Translations under genes and position numbers: made by a program | The notes under the pieces: model-generated | What the model saw: the letters and a program-made list of their open reading frames with translations, nothing else | Told to the model about the DNA's origin: nothing | The model's database searches: none | In this document: positions 8,138 to 17,374 of the stretch, piece after piece | Numbering within the stretch: position 1 is the stretch's first letter | How the letters are laid out: each line of letters opens with the position of its first letter | Assembly (NCBI RefSeq): GCF_007859955.1 | Contig: NZ_SJPR01000001.1 | Coordinates: 1,617,590 to 1,681,589 of the forward strand | Direction of reading: 5' to 3' | DNA length: 64,000 nt | From: Botrimarina colliarenosi | Lineage (GTDB): Bacteria; Planctomycetota; Planctomycetia; Pirellulales; Lacipirellulaceae

Positions 8138-9342
8138 CCGTGGCGGCGGGTCCGGAGCGTGAACAGCGTGGCGAACAGGGCGAGCGTGGCGGCCGACGGC
8201 TCGGGGATCGCGAAGAACGCCTGTGCGTACGCCGTGGCCGGCGCGCCGACCCCTTCCATGATCGACATGAACCAGGGGATGTCGTCGAAGTCGAAGACGC
8301 TGTCGAGGCTGCCGTTGGTGACCGGGAACTCCCCGAAGAACTCGTAGCGGTAGGCGTTGGTGTCGAGCATCCCGAGGGCGAAGGCGTCGTAATCCCCAAC
8401 GTCGAGGTCGCCGCTGAGATTCATATCGCCCAGCACGGTCGCGTACGAAGCTAGCTCGACGTTGTCGATCGCCCACCAGCCGTCGTCGCCGGCGTCCTCG
8501 ACGCCGAACTCGATCTGGACGCCGCCGCCCGACGCGGCGCCCGCTAGCGCCAAGCTGCCGTCGCTCGCCTGGGCGAGCCCGGGTAGCAGGCCCGTCAGAT
8601 CGACAAAATGACGCTCGTTGAGGTCGAACGCCCGGTAGTAGGGGTTCGGGGTGTTGGGGGCGCCCGTGACGCTGATCGGCTGGTCGGTCGGGAAGCCGTT
8701 CGCGTCGCGAAAGGGGGCCGACTCCCAGCGGAGCAGTTCGATCGGCTCGTCGCCATCAATCCGGACGCGAATGATCGCCGTCTGGTTATTGCGAAAACGG
8801 AGTGAGGGATCGAGGTACGCCCCGTCGTCGCAACACTCGACGCCGAGCCAACTACTATCGAACCCGAGGACGATCCGTTTCTCGTTCGGCAGTCGCGGAT
8901 CGAGGTCGATCACCGGGGTCGTCAAGAAGCTGTTGAAGAAGCCGAGCCGGTTGGCGGGGTCGCCCGACTGCCCGACGCCGGGCGAGTTCCAGAGGTCGGG
9001 GTCGGCGACCGCCACCGTGCCGTCGCCCCGCTTGAAGAACTCGCGTCCCGCCCGGTCGCCGGTCGCGGCGCCGACGTTTTGCCAGAACGTCTTGCGGGCG
9101 AACGACCACCCCCGCCACTCTGGGATACCCCCAGGCGGGAGGGGGCTGGCGACGTCCCAGCCCGGGGGTGGGTCGAGCGAATAAGCGTTCGCGACACCGT
9201 ACGTCGGAGATGTCAGGAGCGGGATGCTATTGAAATCCTCGGCAAAGAGGACCGTCGCCGCAACGCCTGGCGTCGACAGCGTGGCCGCCCCGCACCAAAG
9301 GGCGATTCTTTGGAAGATTCGGCGTGTCGAGCGGGCGCCCAT
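8134..9342 (-). CDS. Secreted PEP-CTERM protein with dockerin-like repeat
   Basis: 402 residues. A signal peptide is visible at the start (about 1-28, ending GVAA). The body is beta-rich with no family I recognise. Near residue 310 is a calcium-loop segment of dockerin type, GDMNLSGDLDVGDYDAF. The tail IPEPSAATLALFATLF followed by TLRTRRHG is a PEP-CTERM sorting signal: Pro-Glu-Pro, a hydrophobic helix, then basic residues. In characterised systems such tails are processed by exosortase. No exosortase is in the window, but a PEP-CTERM-associated CAAX-protease-like gene is at 62421. It is coupled by ATGA overlap to the DUF1559 gene downstream. Confidence 0.85.
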   Translation of the reverse strand: MGARSTRRIFQRIALWCGAATLSTPGVAATVLFAEDFNSIPLLTSPTYGVANAYSLDPPPGWDVASPLPPGGIPEWRGWSFARKTFWQNVGAATGDRAGREFFKRGDGTVAVADPDLWNSPGVGQSGDPANRLGFFNSFLTTPVIDLDPRLPNEKRIVLGFDSSWLGVECCDDGAYLDPSLRFRNNQTAIIRVRIDGDEPIELLRWESAPFRDANGFPTDQPISVTGAPNTPNPYYRAFDLNERHFVDLTGLLPGLAQASDGSLALAGAASGGGVQIEFGVEDAGDDGWWAIDNVELASYATVLGDMNLSGDLDVGDYDAFALGMLDTNAYRYEFFGEFPVTNGSLDSVFDFDDIPWFMSIMEGVGAPATAYAQAFFAIPEPSAATLALFATLFTLRTRRHG

Positions 9343-9523
9343 GGCGTTATCAACGGGAGAAGGGGTCTATCAGGATAACGAGCCGCGGCCGCCTCACGTC
9401 ACGCGGAATCGGCAAGTTTCCCCGAGAGTTTGGCCCCGACGCACGGAGCAGGTAGTTTGTTAACAGCGAACCAGCTGGCCCTGGCGCTGAGAGAGAACGA
9501 CTTTTCACGAAGGTGCCGTCACG

Positions 9524-10522
9524 GTGCGCTCGGTTTGCTATCTCGACGTCGCCCTGACTTGCCTGGTTTTGAACGCCAGCGCTGGCGCCGCCGATTTCTG
9601 GCTGTCGGCCAATGCGTTGACAACCTCCGGGCCGAGCAACGTGGCGGTGTCGCCGAGCATTGGCGCCTCGACGACCCTCTACGTGTGGGGACGACCCGAG
9701 TCGGGCCGGCAGTTTGACGCGGTCTCGCTGAACGTCGTTGCGACGGGCGCCGAGATCGACTTCGTCGATGGCTCGTACGTCTTTTACAACGCGATCGACG
9801 GCTCGACCGACCGCTTTGAATTCGTCGTTGATTCGTCGACCGTCCCGACGCTCGCTTCGGAGTACAGCGCGTTCGAGTTGGGGCTGGGGGGAGTGACCGA
9901 CGGCCTGTACGGGCTCAACGGCTTTAACCTCACCGATACCTCGCCACGCGGCATGGGGCCCGTCTGCTCGGCCGGCGAGATGCACTGCGTTATTGCTAGC
10001 GACGGCTCGCCGGCTTGGCTGATCGCTTCGTTCCAGGTCTCTGCGATCGCCGCCGGGGTGGTCGATTTGCACCTGCAGATCGGCGATCGGGGCGTCGCCG
10101 AGCGGACGCTGGCGCCGGGCGACTACGATCTCGAGGGAGAAGTCGCGATGCCGGACCACGCCGTCTGGGCAGCCGGCTACGGGGCCAAGGGAATCCACGC
10201 CGCCGACGGCAACCTCGACGGCGTGGTCAATGCGGCGGATTACACGATCTGGCGAGACCACGTGGGCGACTCTTCGGTGCTGTTAGGCGTTTCGGCGACG
10301 GAAGTCCGGTTCGGCGCCGACGCGATGGCGGGCGACGAGCCTGCCCACAACGCGTTGACCGATCGGGAAATCAATCTGCCGGGAGACGACGCCGACGCGA
10401 CGTTCACGATCGCGGCGCCGGCGCAGTCGGTCCCCGAACCCGCGGCGGACTTGCTGACGGCCGTTGCCCTTACGCTGCCAATCAGCAACGGCCGGCGCCG
10501 CCCGACAGGTCGCTCGAGATAA
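9524..10522 (+). CDS. Secreted dockerin-like / PEP-CTERM-type protein
   Basis: 332 residues from a GTG start. An N-terminal signal peptide (VALTCLVLNASAGAADF) precedes a beta-sandwich-like region of unknown function. A dockerin-like calcium loop, ADGNLDGVVNAADYTIWRDH, occurs near residue 230. The C-terminus has a PEP-like tail, SVPEPAADLLTAVALTLP then NGRRRP, a little shorter and less hydrophobic than usual. The gene is divergent from the PEP-CTERM gene at 8134 with a 181-bp intergenic region in which I saw no clear promoter. It ends three bases before the convergent sigma-factor gene, so the two transcripts must overlap. Confidence 0.78.
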   Translation: MRSVCYLDVALTCLVLNASAGAADFWLSANALTTSGPSNVAVSPSIGASTTLYVWGRPESGRQFDAVSLNVVATGAEIDFVDGSYVFYNAIDGSTDRFEFVVDSSTVPTLASEYSAFELGLGGVTDGLYGLNGFNLTDTSPRGMGPVCSAGEMHCVIASDGSPAWLIASFQVSAIAAGVVDLHLQIGDRGVAERTLAPGDYDLEGEVAMPDHAVWAAGYGAKGIHAADGNLDGVVNAADYTIWRDHVGDSSVLLGVSATEVRFGADAMAGDEPAHNALTDREINLPGDDADATFTIAAPAQSVPEPAADLLTAVALTLPISNGRRRPTGRSR

Positions 10523-10525
10523 GAC

Positions 10526-11140
10526 TCAAACCTCGGCCGCCGGGGCCCAACTGGCCCGGATCAGCGCCAGCTTCCGCTCGACGGTTCGCTCGACCACGCC
10601 GATCTCGTTGGCGATCTCGGCGCTCGAATAGCCCTCCAGCTTGCGGCCGGCGATCAGGCGGAGCGTGTCGTCGGGGAGCACGCCCATCAGCCGCCGCATT
10701 TCTTCCTGCATCGCGACGACGAACTCGGGGCCCAGGTCGTCGTCCGAGGGGTCGCAGCCGGCTAGGGAGTCGTCGCCTCCCGATGGGCCGACGGTGATCC
10801 GCGGCCTGCCGCCGCCGCGTTTCTTCGCGTTCTGCTTGTGGCGTTCGTTAATCGCCTTGCGGGCGGTGATCTTCGCCAGCAGCGACCAGAGGTTGTGGCG
10901 GTCGCACAGGTCGGGGAAGCGGTCGCGTTGGAAGCCGTGGAAGAGGCTCTGCATGGCGCTGATCGCCACGTCCTCTTCGTCGGCCGGGCCGCGGGGGAGG
11001 GCGCCGAGCTTGGTCCGCGCTAGCGCCACGATCCGCCGGAAATAGCGGTCCCACAGCTCACGCTGCGCGTCGGCCGTCTCGCCGTCCCGGAGTTCGGCGA
11101 TCCAGTAAGTGACGGAGCCGTGGGACGTGTCGTCGTCCAT
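10526..11140 (-). CDS. ECF-like sigma factor (planctomycete type)
   Basis: 204 residues. Region 2 covers about residues 10-90, including DRYFRRIVALARTKL and ISAMQSLFHGF. A linker rich in Lys and Gly follows (KKRGGGRP). Region 4 has the helix-turn-helix GYSSAEIANEIGVVERTVER. The length and linker match the ECF-like sigma factors that are numerous in planctomycetes and often act with Ser/Thr kinases. I chose ATG at 11140 (MDDDTSHG); an upstream TTG at 11170 would add ten residues that do not look conserved. No anti-sigma gene is adjacent. Its regulon is unknown. Confidence 0.86.
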   Translation of the reverse strand: MDDDTSHGSVTYWIAELRDGETADAQRELWDRYFRRIVALARTKLGALPRGPADEEDVAISAMQSLFHGFQRDRFPDLCDRHNLWSLLAKITARKAINERHKQNAKKRGGGRPRITVGPSGGDDSLAGCDPSDDDLGPEFVVAMQEEMRRLMGVLPDDTLRLIAGRKLEGYSSAEIANEIGVVERTVERKLALIRASWAPAAEV

Positions 11141-11181
11141 CGCTCGGGCTCTCAAGGGGGGGACCGCCAAGACAAGCGGAT

Positions 11182-11265
11182 TGTAGGAGGCGTCTGGACG
11201 CCGATTACGGCATCCTTACCGCAAAGGGATTGAATGCGTAATCGGCGTCCCAGACGCCTCCTACA
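11182..11265. repeat. Second palindrome with the TGTAGGAGGCGTCT core
   Basis: Arms 11182-11209 and 11237-11265 are reverse complements apart from one missing G in the left arm. The core matches the palindrome at 6979-7065 but the loop and inner arms differ. It lies between the sigma gene and the end of the DUF4914 gene, both on the minus strand. Shared core with different interior suggests copies of one dispersed family evolving by arm-to-arm correction. Confidence 0.85.
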
Positions 11266-11304
11266 GCTTATTCGATCCCTGCCGCGATTGCCGCACTTGG
11301 GTGA

Positions 11305-13239
11305 CTAAGTTCCCAGCTTGGCGTAGTCGTCCGGCGTCGCGCCGCCGAGGCAGGCGTCGATAATCCGCTGGCCCAGGGGCTGCAGGTCGGGCACCGTGAA
11401 CTCCCGCAGCTGCTGGTGGAAGAACTCGGTGAGGATCCGGGCGCCTTCGTCGTAGGCTTCCTCGCCGACTTCTGGCTGCTGCGAGACGTCCATAAACCAC
11501 TTGCCAATGATGTGGCCTTCCACCTGCAACGTTTCCTTGTGGTAGCCCAAGAGCGAGCAGCGCGCCGATTTCAGGTCGCCCGGCTTGAACTTCGCCGAGC
11601 CGCGGCGAGCCAGATACTCGCGGGCCACCCATTGCGGAGCGAACCCGACCTTCCAGCACCCCAGGTTCTGATTCGGGATCAATACGAACTGGGTCTGGTC
11701 CGTCTGCATGATCTGGTCGAGCAAGATGTTCGCCTGATCGACCTTACGGCCGGTCGCAAACGGCCAGAACGAGCCAACGCCTTCCGACTGCATGCCCCCC
11801 TGGTCGACGATCGACGGGTTGCCGTGGCCGCGCGGGGCGACGAGGCGCCACAGCCACGCCAGCGAGGGCGGCAGGACGTGGAAGAGGCCCATGATGCCGT
11901 ACGTCGGGTTCTCGCGCGTGCAGGGGGGACAACGGACGCCGAAGCTGCGGATGTCGACCGTCACCGGTCCGTTGATAACGTCCGGCACGTACTTGCGGGG
12001 CACGACGACGCGGGGGTTCGGACACGGCTTGCCCGGCGCGTCCATCGTGTGCTCCCAGATCAGCGCCGTGGCGCCCGGGTGCGCGTCGATGTTGAGGAAC
12101 AGCAGGGGGCCCGGGGGATCGACCGTGAGGCGCTCGTTGTAGGGGTCGGTGCCGTACCGGTCGATGTGATTGACGCGGAGGAACCAGGCGTTCTCGGCGT
12201 CGATCAGCGACAGCTTCCGCTGCTCGGTCTTCTGCAGCGACGGGTGGCAGAGCGCCATGTCGTCGGTCACCGGCCGCAGGTCGCAACCACGCGGCAAGAC
12301 GAGCTTCCGGGCGTCGCCCGTGACGGTGTTGGTCCCCAGCAGGAGGGTGCCGTCCGCCTCGCGGTGCATCTGTTCGAGCATCTCGCTCTTGCCGCCGCCC
12401 GAGGCGCCCTCGTGCATGATGACGGTGGCGTTCTCGTAGGGGGTCATCACCTCGACCGTCGAGCAGTGAGCCGTTGTCCAAGGCTGCTCGTGCTGCTCGC
12501 CCAAGGTAAGCAGCATGCCGTAGACGCCCTTCTTGGCCGAGGGGCCGGGGTAGAGGTTGTAGCTAAACAGCTCGTGGAGCCCGATCTCTTCCTCAAGACG
12601 GCGGTTGTGTACGACCACCTGCTTGCCGTCGAAGTGGGTGTGCCGGAACGGGGGGGCGACATAGACCACGGCGCCGTGGTGGTAGTCGGGGCCGTCGAGG
12701 CGGATCTCGTCGAGCGGCACAATGCCTTGCAGCATCGCGAGGCCAAGGGCGAAGAAGCCGGCGTTCGCGGGGGCGATCGCCACCGCGTCGAGCGGCTCGT
12801 CGGGCAGGCCGGTGCGGAAGAAGAAGCAGGCGATCGGCTGGGACTTCAGCCAGTCGAGCGTCTCGCTGCGGAGCTTGTCGAACGGCTCGCCAAAGCGGCC
12901 CTCGAAGGTCGGCTTGTCGGTCGCCCGGTGGTCACCGACGACCATGCAGTCGGGGTCGCGGCGCCGCATGTAGGCTTCGAGGTAGTTGGCGGCGACGCCG
13001 TTCTTGACTTGGCAGACCTCGGCTTCGGGGACGAAGCCGCGGCCCGGCACGTCGTAACCGACGGTGTAGAAACCGTTTGGGGCGACTTCGCCCAGGCCGA
13101 GCGAGGCGTCGGGCGTCGCCAACGCCACCAACTCTTCGACGCTGCCGGCCAGGTGCAGGCGGCCTTCCGCCTCGGCCGTCTCGAGGATCGACATCGCGCT
13201 GTGAGAAAGGGTCAGCCCGGGAAGCTGCTTCAAAGGCAT
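11305..13239 (-). CDS. DUF4914 protein with PEPCK-like P-loop
   Basis: 644 residues. The sequence matches the DUF4914 family as I know it: YMRRRDPDCMVVGD near residue 90, YVAPPFRHTHFDGKQVVVHN near 193, the nucleotide loop HEGASGGGKSEM at about 276-287, SLIDAENAWFLRVNH, and SFGVRCPPCTRENPTYG. The GASGGGKS loop and its surroundings resemble the kinase loop of phosphoenolpyruvate carboxykinase and HPr kinase, so a phosphotransfer or nucleotide-dependent reaction is plausible. No function has been shown for the family to my knowledge. The start at the ATG at 13239 is preferred over an upstream ORF extension that lacks conservation features. It stands alone between a palindrome and the divergent carotenoid operon. 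Confidence 0.88.
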   Translation of the reverse strand: MPLKQLPGLTLSHSAMSILETAEAEGRLHLAGSVEELVALATPDASLGLGEVAPNGFYTVGYDVPGRGFVPEAEVCQVKNGVAANYLEAYMRRRDPDCMVVGDHRATDKPTFEGRFGEPFDKLRSETLDWLKSQPIACFFFRTGLPDEPLDAVAIAPANAGFFALGLAMLQGIVPLDEIRLDGPDYHHGAVVYVAPPFRHTHFDGKQVVVHNRRLEEEIGLHELFSYNLYPGPSAKKGVYGMLLTLGEQHEQPWTTAHCSTVEVMTPYENATVIMHEGASGGGKSEMLEQMHREADGTLLLGTNTVTGDARKLVLPRGCDLRPVTDDMALCHPSLQKTEQRKLSLIDAENAWFLRVNHIDRYGTDPYNERLTVDPPGPLLFLNIDAHPGATALIWEHTMDAPGKPCPNPRVVVPRKYVPDVINGPVTVDIRSFGVRCPPCTRENPTYGIMGLFHVLPPSLAWLWRLVAPRGHGNPSIVDQGGMQSEGVGSFWPFATGRKVDQANILLDQIMQTDQTQFVLIPNQNLGCWKVGFAPQWVAREYLARRGSAKFKPGDLKSARCSLLGYHKETLQVEGHIIGKWFMDVSQQPEVGEEAYDEGARILTEFFHQQLREFTVPDLQPLGQRIIDACLGGATPDDYAKLGT

Positions 13240-13467
13240 AGCGGAATCTCGAAGAGCGGGGAAAACGGCGCCTGGTCTGCCCCAAAGGCTAATCGGCTTT
13301 GGCCTTCTGGTGAAGGATGCGAGGGGACAACTTGGTGGCAAGAGGCCCCTCCGTGCCGTAGTTTCGGCATTCTGACCTGTGCATCTGGCTGGTAGGTTCT
13401 ACGAATACCGTAAGCTCGACGTGCTGCGGTGGCCTGCCGAGCGCCTTCCTCCGAGGTATTTCGATTG

Positions 13468-14985
13468 GTGAGCCGTCCTTCCCAGCGTGAAGTCGCCGTC
13501 ATCGGCGCCGGCCCAGGGGGCCTCGCCGCCGCGATGCTGCTCGCCAAGGCGGGCTGCCGGGTCCGCGTCTTCGAGCGCCACGCCACGCCGGGGGGCCGCA
13601 CGTCGAGCCTCCGCGAAGGAGGCTACCGCTTCGACCTCGGTCCGACCTTCTTTCTGTACCCACGGGTCCTCAGCGAGGTCTTCGCCCAGTGTGGCTACGA
13701 CCTGGCGCAAGAAGTCCCGATGAAGCGGCTCGATCCGCAGTACCGGCTGGTGTTTGGCGACGGCCCTCGCCAACAAGGGGGCCAGCTCGACGCGACGCCC
13801 GACATCGACCGCATGGAGGCTGAGATCGCCCGGCTGTCGCCCGGTGATGAGGGGGGCTTCACCCGGTTCCTGCGAGAAAACCGCGGCAAGCTCGACGCCT
13901 TCACGCCGATCCTCGAGTCCCCCTTCGACCGGCTGACCGACCTCCTGCGGCCCGAGGTGCTGCGTTCGGCCCACCTGCTGCGGCCCTGGCGGTCGCTGCA
14001 CAGCGAGGTCGGTCGCTTCTTCAAAGACCCGCGACTGCAGTTGGCGTTCACGTTCCAGGGCAAGTACCTAGGGATGTCGCCGTTCCAGTGCCCCAGCTTG
14101 TTCTCGATCTTGGCGTTCCTCGAGTACGAGCACGGCGTCCACCATCCGATCGGCGGCTGTGGGCAGGTCTCCGAGCGGATGGCTGAGATTGTCGGCGAGT
14201 TGGGGGGCGAGGTCCGCCTCGGCGAACCGATCGAACGGCTCGTCTTCGAGGGGCGCCGGGTGACGTGCGTCGTCACGGGCAAGGGGACCTACAACGCGGA
14301 CGCCCTGGTGATCAATTCCGACTTCGCCCAGTCGATGACCGAGCTGGTGCCCGACAACCTCCGGCGGCGGTGGAAAGACCGATCGCTGGCGAAGAAACAG
14401 TACAGCTGCAGCACCTTCATGATGTACCTCGGCCTGGAAGGCGACCTCCCCGGCCTGGCGCACCACACGATCTACCTGGCCCCGGAGTACCAGAAGAACC
14501 TGGACGACATCGCCGCGGGTCGGCCGCTGGCCGACGACTGCAGCGTCTATGTCCAGGCCGCCACGCAGACCGATCCGTCGCTCGCCCCGGCTGGTTGCAG
14601 CACGCTCTATGTCCTAGTGCCGACCGCAAACCTCGGCGCCAGCGAGGGCAGGGTCGATTGGCAAGAAGAGTCGGCCCGCATGCGGAGTGTCGTCTTTCAA
14701 CAGCTGGAACGCCTTGGCGTTCGCGACGCCGAGAATCGGGTCCGGGTCGAACGCGTTGTGAAGCCGACGGATTGGCGAGACGAGCACCATATCTATCGCG
14801 GCGCCACCTTCAACCTCGCCCACAACTTGGGGCAGATGCTCTGCTGGCGGCCGCACAACCGCTTTGAGGACCTGTCGGGCGTCTACCTCGTCGGCGGTGG
14901 CACCCATCCCGGCAGCGGACTGCCGACGATCTACAGTTCCGCCCGGATCGCGACCGACGCGTTACTCAGTGACCTCGCCGCCTAA
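13468..14985 (+). CDS. Phytoene-desaturase-family FAD enzyme (first CrtN/CrtI-like)
   Basis: 505 residues. The FAD-binding fold opens with VAVIGAGPGGLAAAMLLAKA, followed by ATPGGRTSSLREGGYRFDLG, the family signature. The C-terminus has the second dinucleotide motif, GVYLVGGGTHPGSGLP. These enzymes desaturate or oxidise acyclic carotenoid backbones. The GTG at 13468 is chosen because GAGG lies 11 bases upstream; GTG at 13429 is an alternative. It is the first gene of the carotenoid operon and is followed after 23 bp by a squalene/phytoene synthase. With a second desaturase at 17371, the pair resembles the CrtN/CrtP duo of C30 carotenoid pathways. Which one does which step cannot be read from sequence alone. 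Confidence 0.88.
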   Translation: MSRPSQREVAVIGAGPGGLAAAMLLAKAGCRVRVFERHATPGGRTSSLREGGYRFDLGPTFFLYPRVLSEVFAQCGYDLAQEVPMKRLDPQYRLVFGDGPRQQGGQLDATPDIDRMEAEIARLSPGDEGGFTRFLRENRGKLDAFTPILESPFDRLTDLLRPEVLRSAHLLRPWRSLHSEVGRFFKDPRLQLAFTFQGKYLGMSPFQCPSLFSILAFLEYEHGVHHPIGGCGQVSERMAEIVGELGGEVRLGEPIERLVFEGRRVTCVVTGKGTYNADALVINSDFAQSMTELVPDNLRRRWKDRSLAKKQYSCSTFMMYLGLEGDLPGLAHHTIYLAPEYQKNLDDIAAGRPLADDCSVYVQAATQTDPSLAPAGCSTLYVLVPTANLGASEGRVDWQEESARMRSVVFQQLERLGVRDAENRVRVERVVKPTDWRDEHHIYRGATFNLAHNLGQMLCWRPHNRFEDLSGVYLVGGGTHPGSGLPTIYSSARIATDALLSDLAA

Positions 14986-15008
14986 CCGTAGTATTCCGCC
15001 CTTTTGAC

Positions 15009-15902
15009 GTGAACGACCGTCGCGAGCACATCGCCGACCTGCTCCAACGCACCAGCCGCACCTTTGCGCTGGCGATCCCCCTGCTGCCCGAGCCGTTGCG
15101 GCACGAGGTGGGGGTCGGCTACTTGCTGTTCCGCATCGCCGACACGCTCGAAGACGCCGAGCTGCTTGGCCGCGACTCGCGGATCCGCGAACTGGGCCGC
15201 TTCATCGAGTTGCTCGGTGACCCCTCCGACGCCGCCGCCGCAGAGGCGGCGCAGGTTTGGCGAGAGAGTCCCGTCTCGACCGAGACCGAGTACAACCGCC
15301 TGCTCGCCGAGACGGGCGCTGTCTGCGCCGAGCTACGCGGGCTCGACCCGGGCGCTGCCGAGCTGCTCAAACGCCACGTCGTCCGGTCGACGCTCGGCAT
15401 GGCCGAGACGCTGCGACGCGCCGACAATGACGCGGCGTTCGAGTTTGGTACGCTCGACGAATTGCGGACCTACTGCTACTACGTCGCGGGGATTGTCGGC
15501 GAGATGCTCACCGGATTGTTCCATCGAAGCCTCAAGCCGTCGCCGGCGCGGGACGCCCTCGCGGCCGACGCCGCCGCTTTTGGCGAAGGTCTCCAGCTGG
15601 TGAACATCCTCAAGGACGCCGCCGACGACGCCCGCGACGGCCGTGTTTATCTCCCCGAGGCGATCGATCGCCGGCAGGTGATCGCGATCGCCCGCGAAAA
15701 CTTGGCCGCCGCCGAGCGCTATGCCGATCATCTCACGGCCGCCGGCGCCGAGCCGGGCGTCGTCGCGTTCGTCACGCTGCCACGAATCTTGGCCGATGCG
15801 ACGCTCGATCTGATCCAGCAAGGCGAGGGGGTCAAGGTTTCGCGCGACGTGGTCGCCGCGAAGGTCGCCGAGGCCCTCGCCGCGGCGGGAGCGGCGCCGT
15901 GA
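15009..15902 (+). CDS. Squalene/phytoene synthase family enzyme
   Basis: 297 residues, GTG start. Both aspartate-rich motifs of head-to-head prenyl synthases are intact: DTLED at 45-49 and NILKDAADD at about 199-207, with YCYYVAGIVGEMLTGLF between them. It should join two prenyl diphosphates, most likely two farnesyl diphosphates to squalene or dehydrosqualene given the C30-type neighbours, though geranylgeranyl substrate cannot be excluded. The stop overlaps the next gene by four bases (GTGA), so translation is coupled. In planctomycetes C30 carotenoids have been linked to squalene as the precursor, which fits this gene lying inside a desaturase/aldehyde dehydrogenase operon. Confidence 0.88.
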   Translation: MNDRREHIADLLQRTSRTFALAIPLLPEPLRHEVGVGYLLFRIADTLEDAELLGRDSRIRELGRFIELLGDPSDAAAAEAAQVWRESPVSTETEYNRLLAETGAVCAELRGLDPGAAELLKRHVVRSTLGMAETLRRADNDAAFEFGTLDELRTYCYYVAGIVGEMLTGLFHRSLKPSPARDALAADAAAFGEGLQLVNILKDAADDARDGRVYLPEAIDRRQVIAIARENLAAAERYADHLTAAGAEPGVVAFVTLPRILADATLDLIQQGEGVKVSRDVVAAKVAEALAAAGAAP

Positions 15903-17374
15903 CCGATGCGACGAAGAACGTCGCCGAAGTGATCGCGGCCGCGCGTCGGGCGCAGGCCGACTGGGCGGCGCTTGCGCCCCGGGTCCGCGTTAAGCCGATT
16001 GGCGGATTGCGTCACGAGTTGGCGGCCGACCCCTCGGGTTGGGCCTCGCTGATTCAAACGCCTCAGGACCGCACGACGGCCGAGAGCCTCGCCAGCGAGG
16101 TGCTCCCCTTGGCGGACGCTTGCCGCTGGCTCGAGCGTCACGCCGCCCGGACGCTCCGACCCCGTGTCGCATGGCGGTTTTTTCAGAGTCTTGCGTTGCG
16201 GGTCGAGAGAAAGCCCGCCGGCGTGGTGCTGGTGATTGGGGCGTCCAACTACCCGCTGTTCTTGCTGGCCGTGCCGGCGATCCAGGCGCTGGCGGCGGGG
16301 AACGCCGTGCTGCTCAAACCGCCGCCGGGCGGCGAAGCGATTGCGCAGCGACTCGCCAACGTGCTGGTCGGCGGCGGCGACTCACGGTTGTGCGTCGCGC
16401 TCGATAGCTCCACCGAGAGCGCTCAAGCGGCGATCGCCGCCGGGGTCGATCACATCACCGCCACAGGCTCCTCCGCCACCGGCCGCGCCGTTGCCCGGGC
16501 CGCCGCCGAGACGCTGACCCCGTGCACGCTCGAGTGCTCTGGCAGCGATGCGGTGATCGTCCTCCCGGGCGCCAACCTGCGACGCGTCGTCGACTGTGTC
16601 GCTTGGGGGCTGACGTTCAACGCCGGGGCGACCTGCATCGGACCGCGGCGTCTGATCGCGGTTGGCGACGCCGACGAAGTGCGACAACGCCTTGCCGATC
16701 GGCTCGCGAACGCCCCGCCACGTCGGGTCCCGAAACAAGCCGCCGAAGCCCTCCGCCGGGTGCTGGGCGACGAGCTCGCGGCTGGGGCGATGGCTAGCTG
16801 TCCCCACGGGTTCGACCGCGTGGCGCTCGACGCCGCGTGCGACGCCGCACTGATCCCGCCGATCTTGCTCACGTCGGCCTTGGCGTCGCCGCTGGTCGCT
16901 CAATCCGACCTCTTCGCTCCCGTGCTATCGCTCGACGTCGCCAAAGACGCCGAGCAGGCGATCGAACTCGCAAACGCCTCGTCCTATGCGCTGGGCGCGT
17001 CGGTCTTCGGGCCGGCCGGCGAGGCGGAGGAGGTCGCTCGGCGTTTACGGGCGGGCTGCGTGACGGTCAATGACTTGATCGCACCGACGGCCGACCCCCG
17101 CGTGCCGTTTGGCGGGGCGGGGGAGAGCGGCTACGGCGTCACCCGTGGCGCCGAAGGCCTGCTGGCGATGACCCGGCCGCAGGCGGTCGTCCGTCGCCGC
17201 GGCGGGTGGCTGCCCCACCTCGACGAGCCCACCCCGGCGCTCGACGATCTGGTCACCGGGCTCATCCAAAGCCAGCACGCCGCCAGCTGGTCGGGACGCT
17301 TTGCTGGACTGAAGAAAATCATCTCCGCGGCGACGCGTCGCCGGACAGAATCGTCACCGACGAGGGAACCATGA
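15899..17374 (+). CDS. Aldehyde dehydrogenase of the carotenoid operon
   Basis: 491 residues. The NAD(P)-dependent aldehyde dehydrogenase fold is clear: VVLVIGASNYPLFLLAVPAI, LLKPPPGGEA, the general base in LECSGSD, the nucleophilic Cys in NAGATCIGPRR, and PFGGAGESGYG near the end. It begins at a GTG that overlaps the synthase stop and ends in an ATGA overlap with the next desaturase. In the staphyloxanthin-type pathway an aldehyde dehydrogenase oxidises a C30 carotenoid aldehyde to the acid. The coupled position supports that role here. The protein is somewhat diverged from housekeeping aldehyde dehydrogenases. Confidence 0.87.
   Translation: MTDATKNVAEVIAAARRAQADWAALAPRVRVKPIGGLRHELAADPSGWASLIQTPQDRTTAESLASEVLPLADACRWLERHAARTLRPRVAWRFFQSLALRVERKPAGVVLVIGASNYPLFLLAVPAIQALAAGNAVLLKPPPGGEAIAQRLANVLVGGGDSRLCVALDSSTESAQAAIAAGVDHITATGSSATGRAVARAAAETLTPCTLECSGSDAVIVLPGANLRRVVDCVAWGLTFNAGATCIGPRRLIAVGDADEVRQRLADRLANAPPRRVPKQAAEALRRVLGDELAAGAMASCPHGFDRVALDAACDAALIPPILLTSALASPLVAQSDLFAPVLSLDVAKDAEQAIELANASSYALGASVFGPAGEAEEVARRLRAGCVTVNDLIAPTADPRVPFGGAGESGYGVTRGAEGLLAMTRPQAVVRRRGGWLPHLDEPTPALDDLVTGLIQSQHAASWSGRFAGLKKIISAATRRRTESSPTREP

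Noticed and set aside
11416..13395. 659-codon plus-strand frame
   Set aside because: Antisense to the DUF4914 gene, whose motifs are unmistakable.
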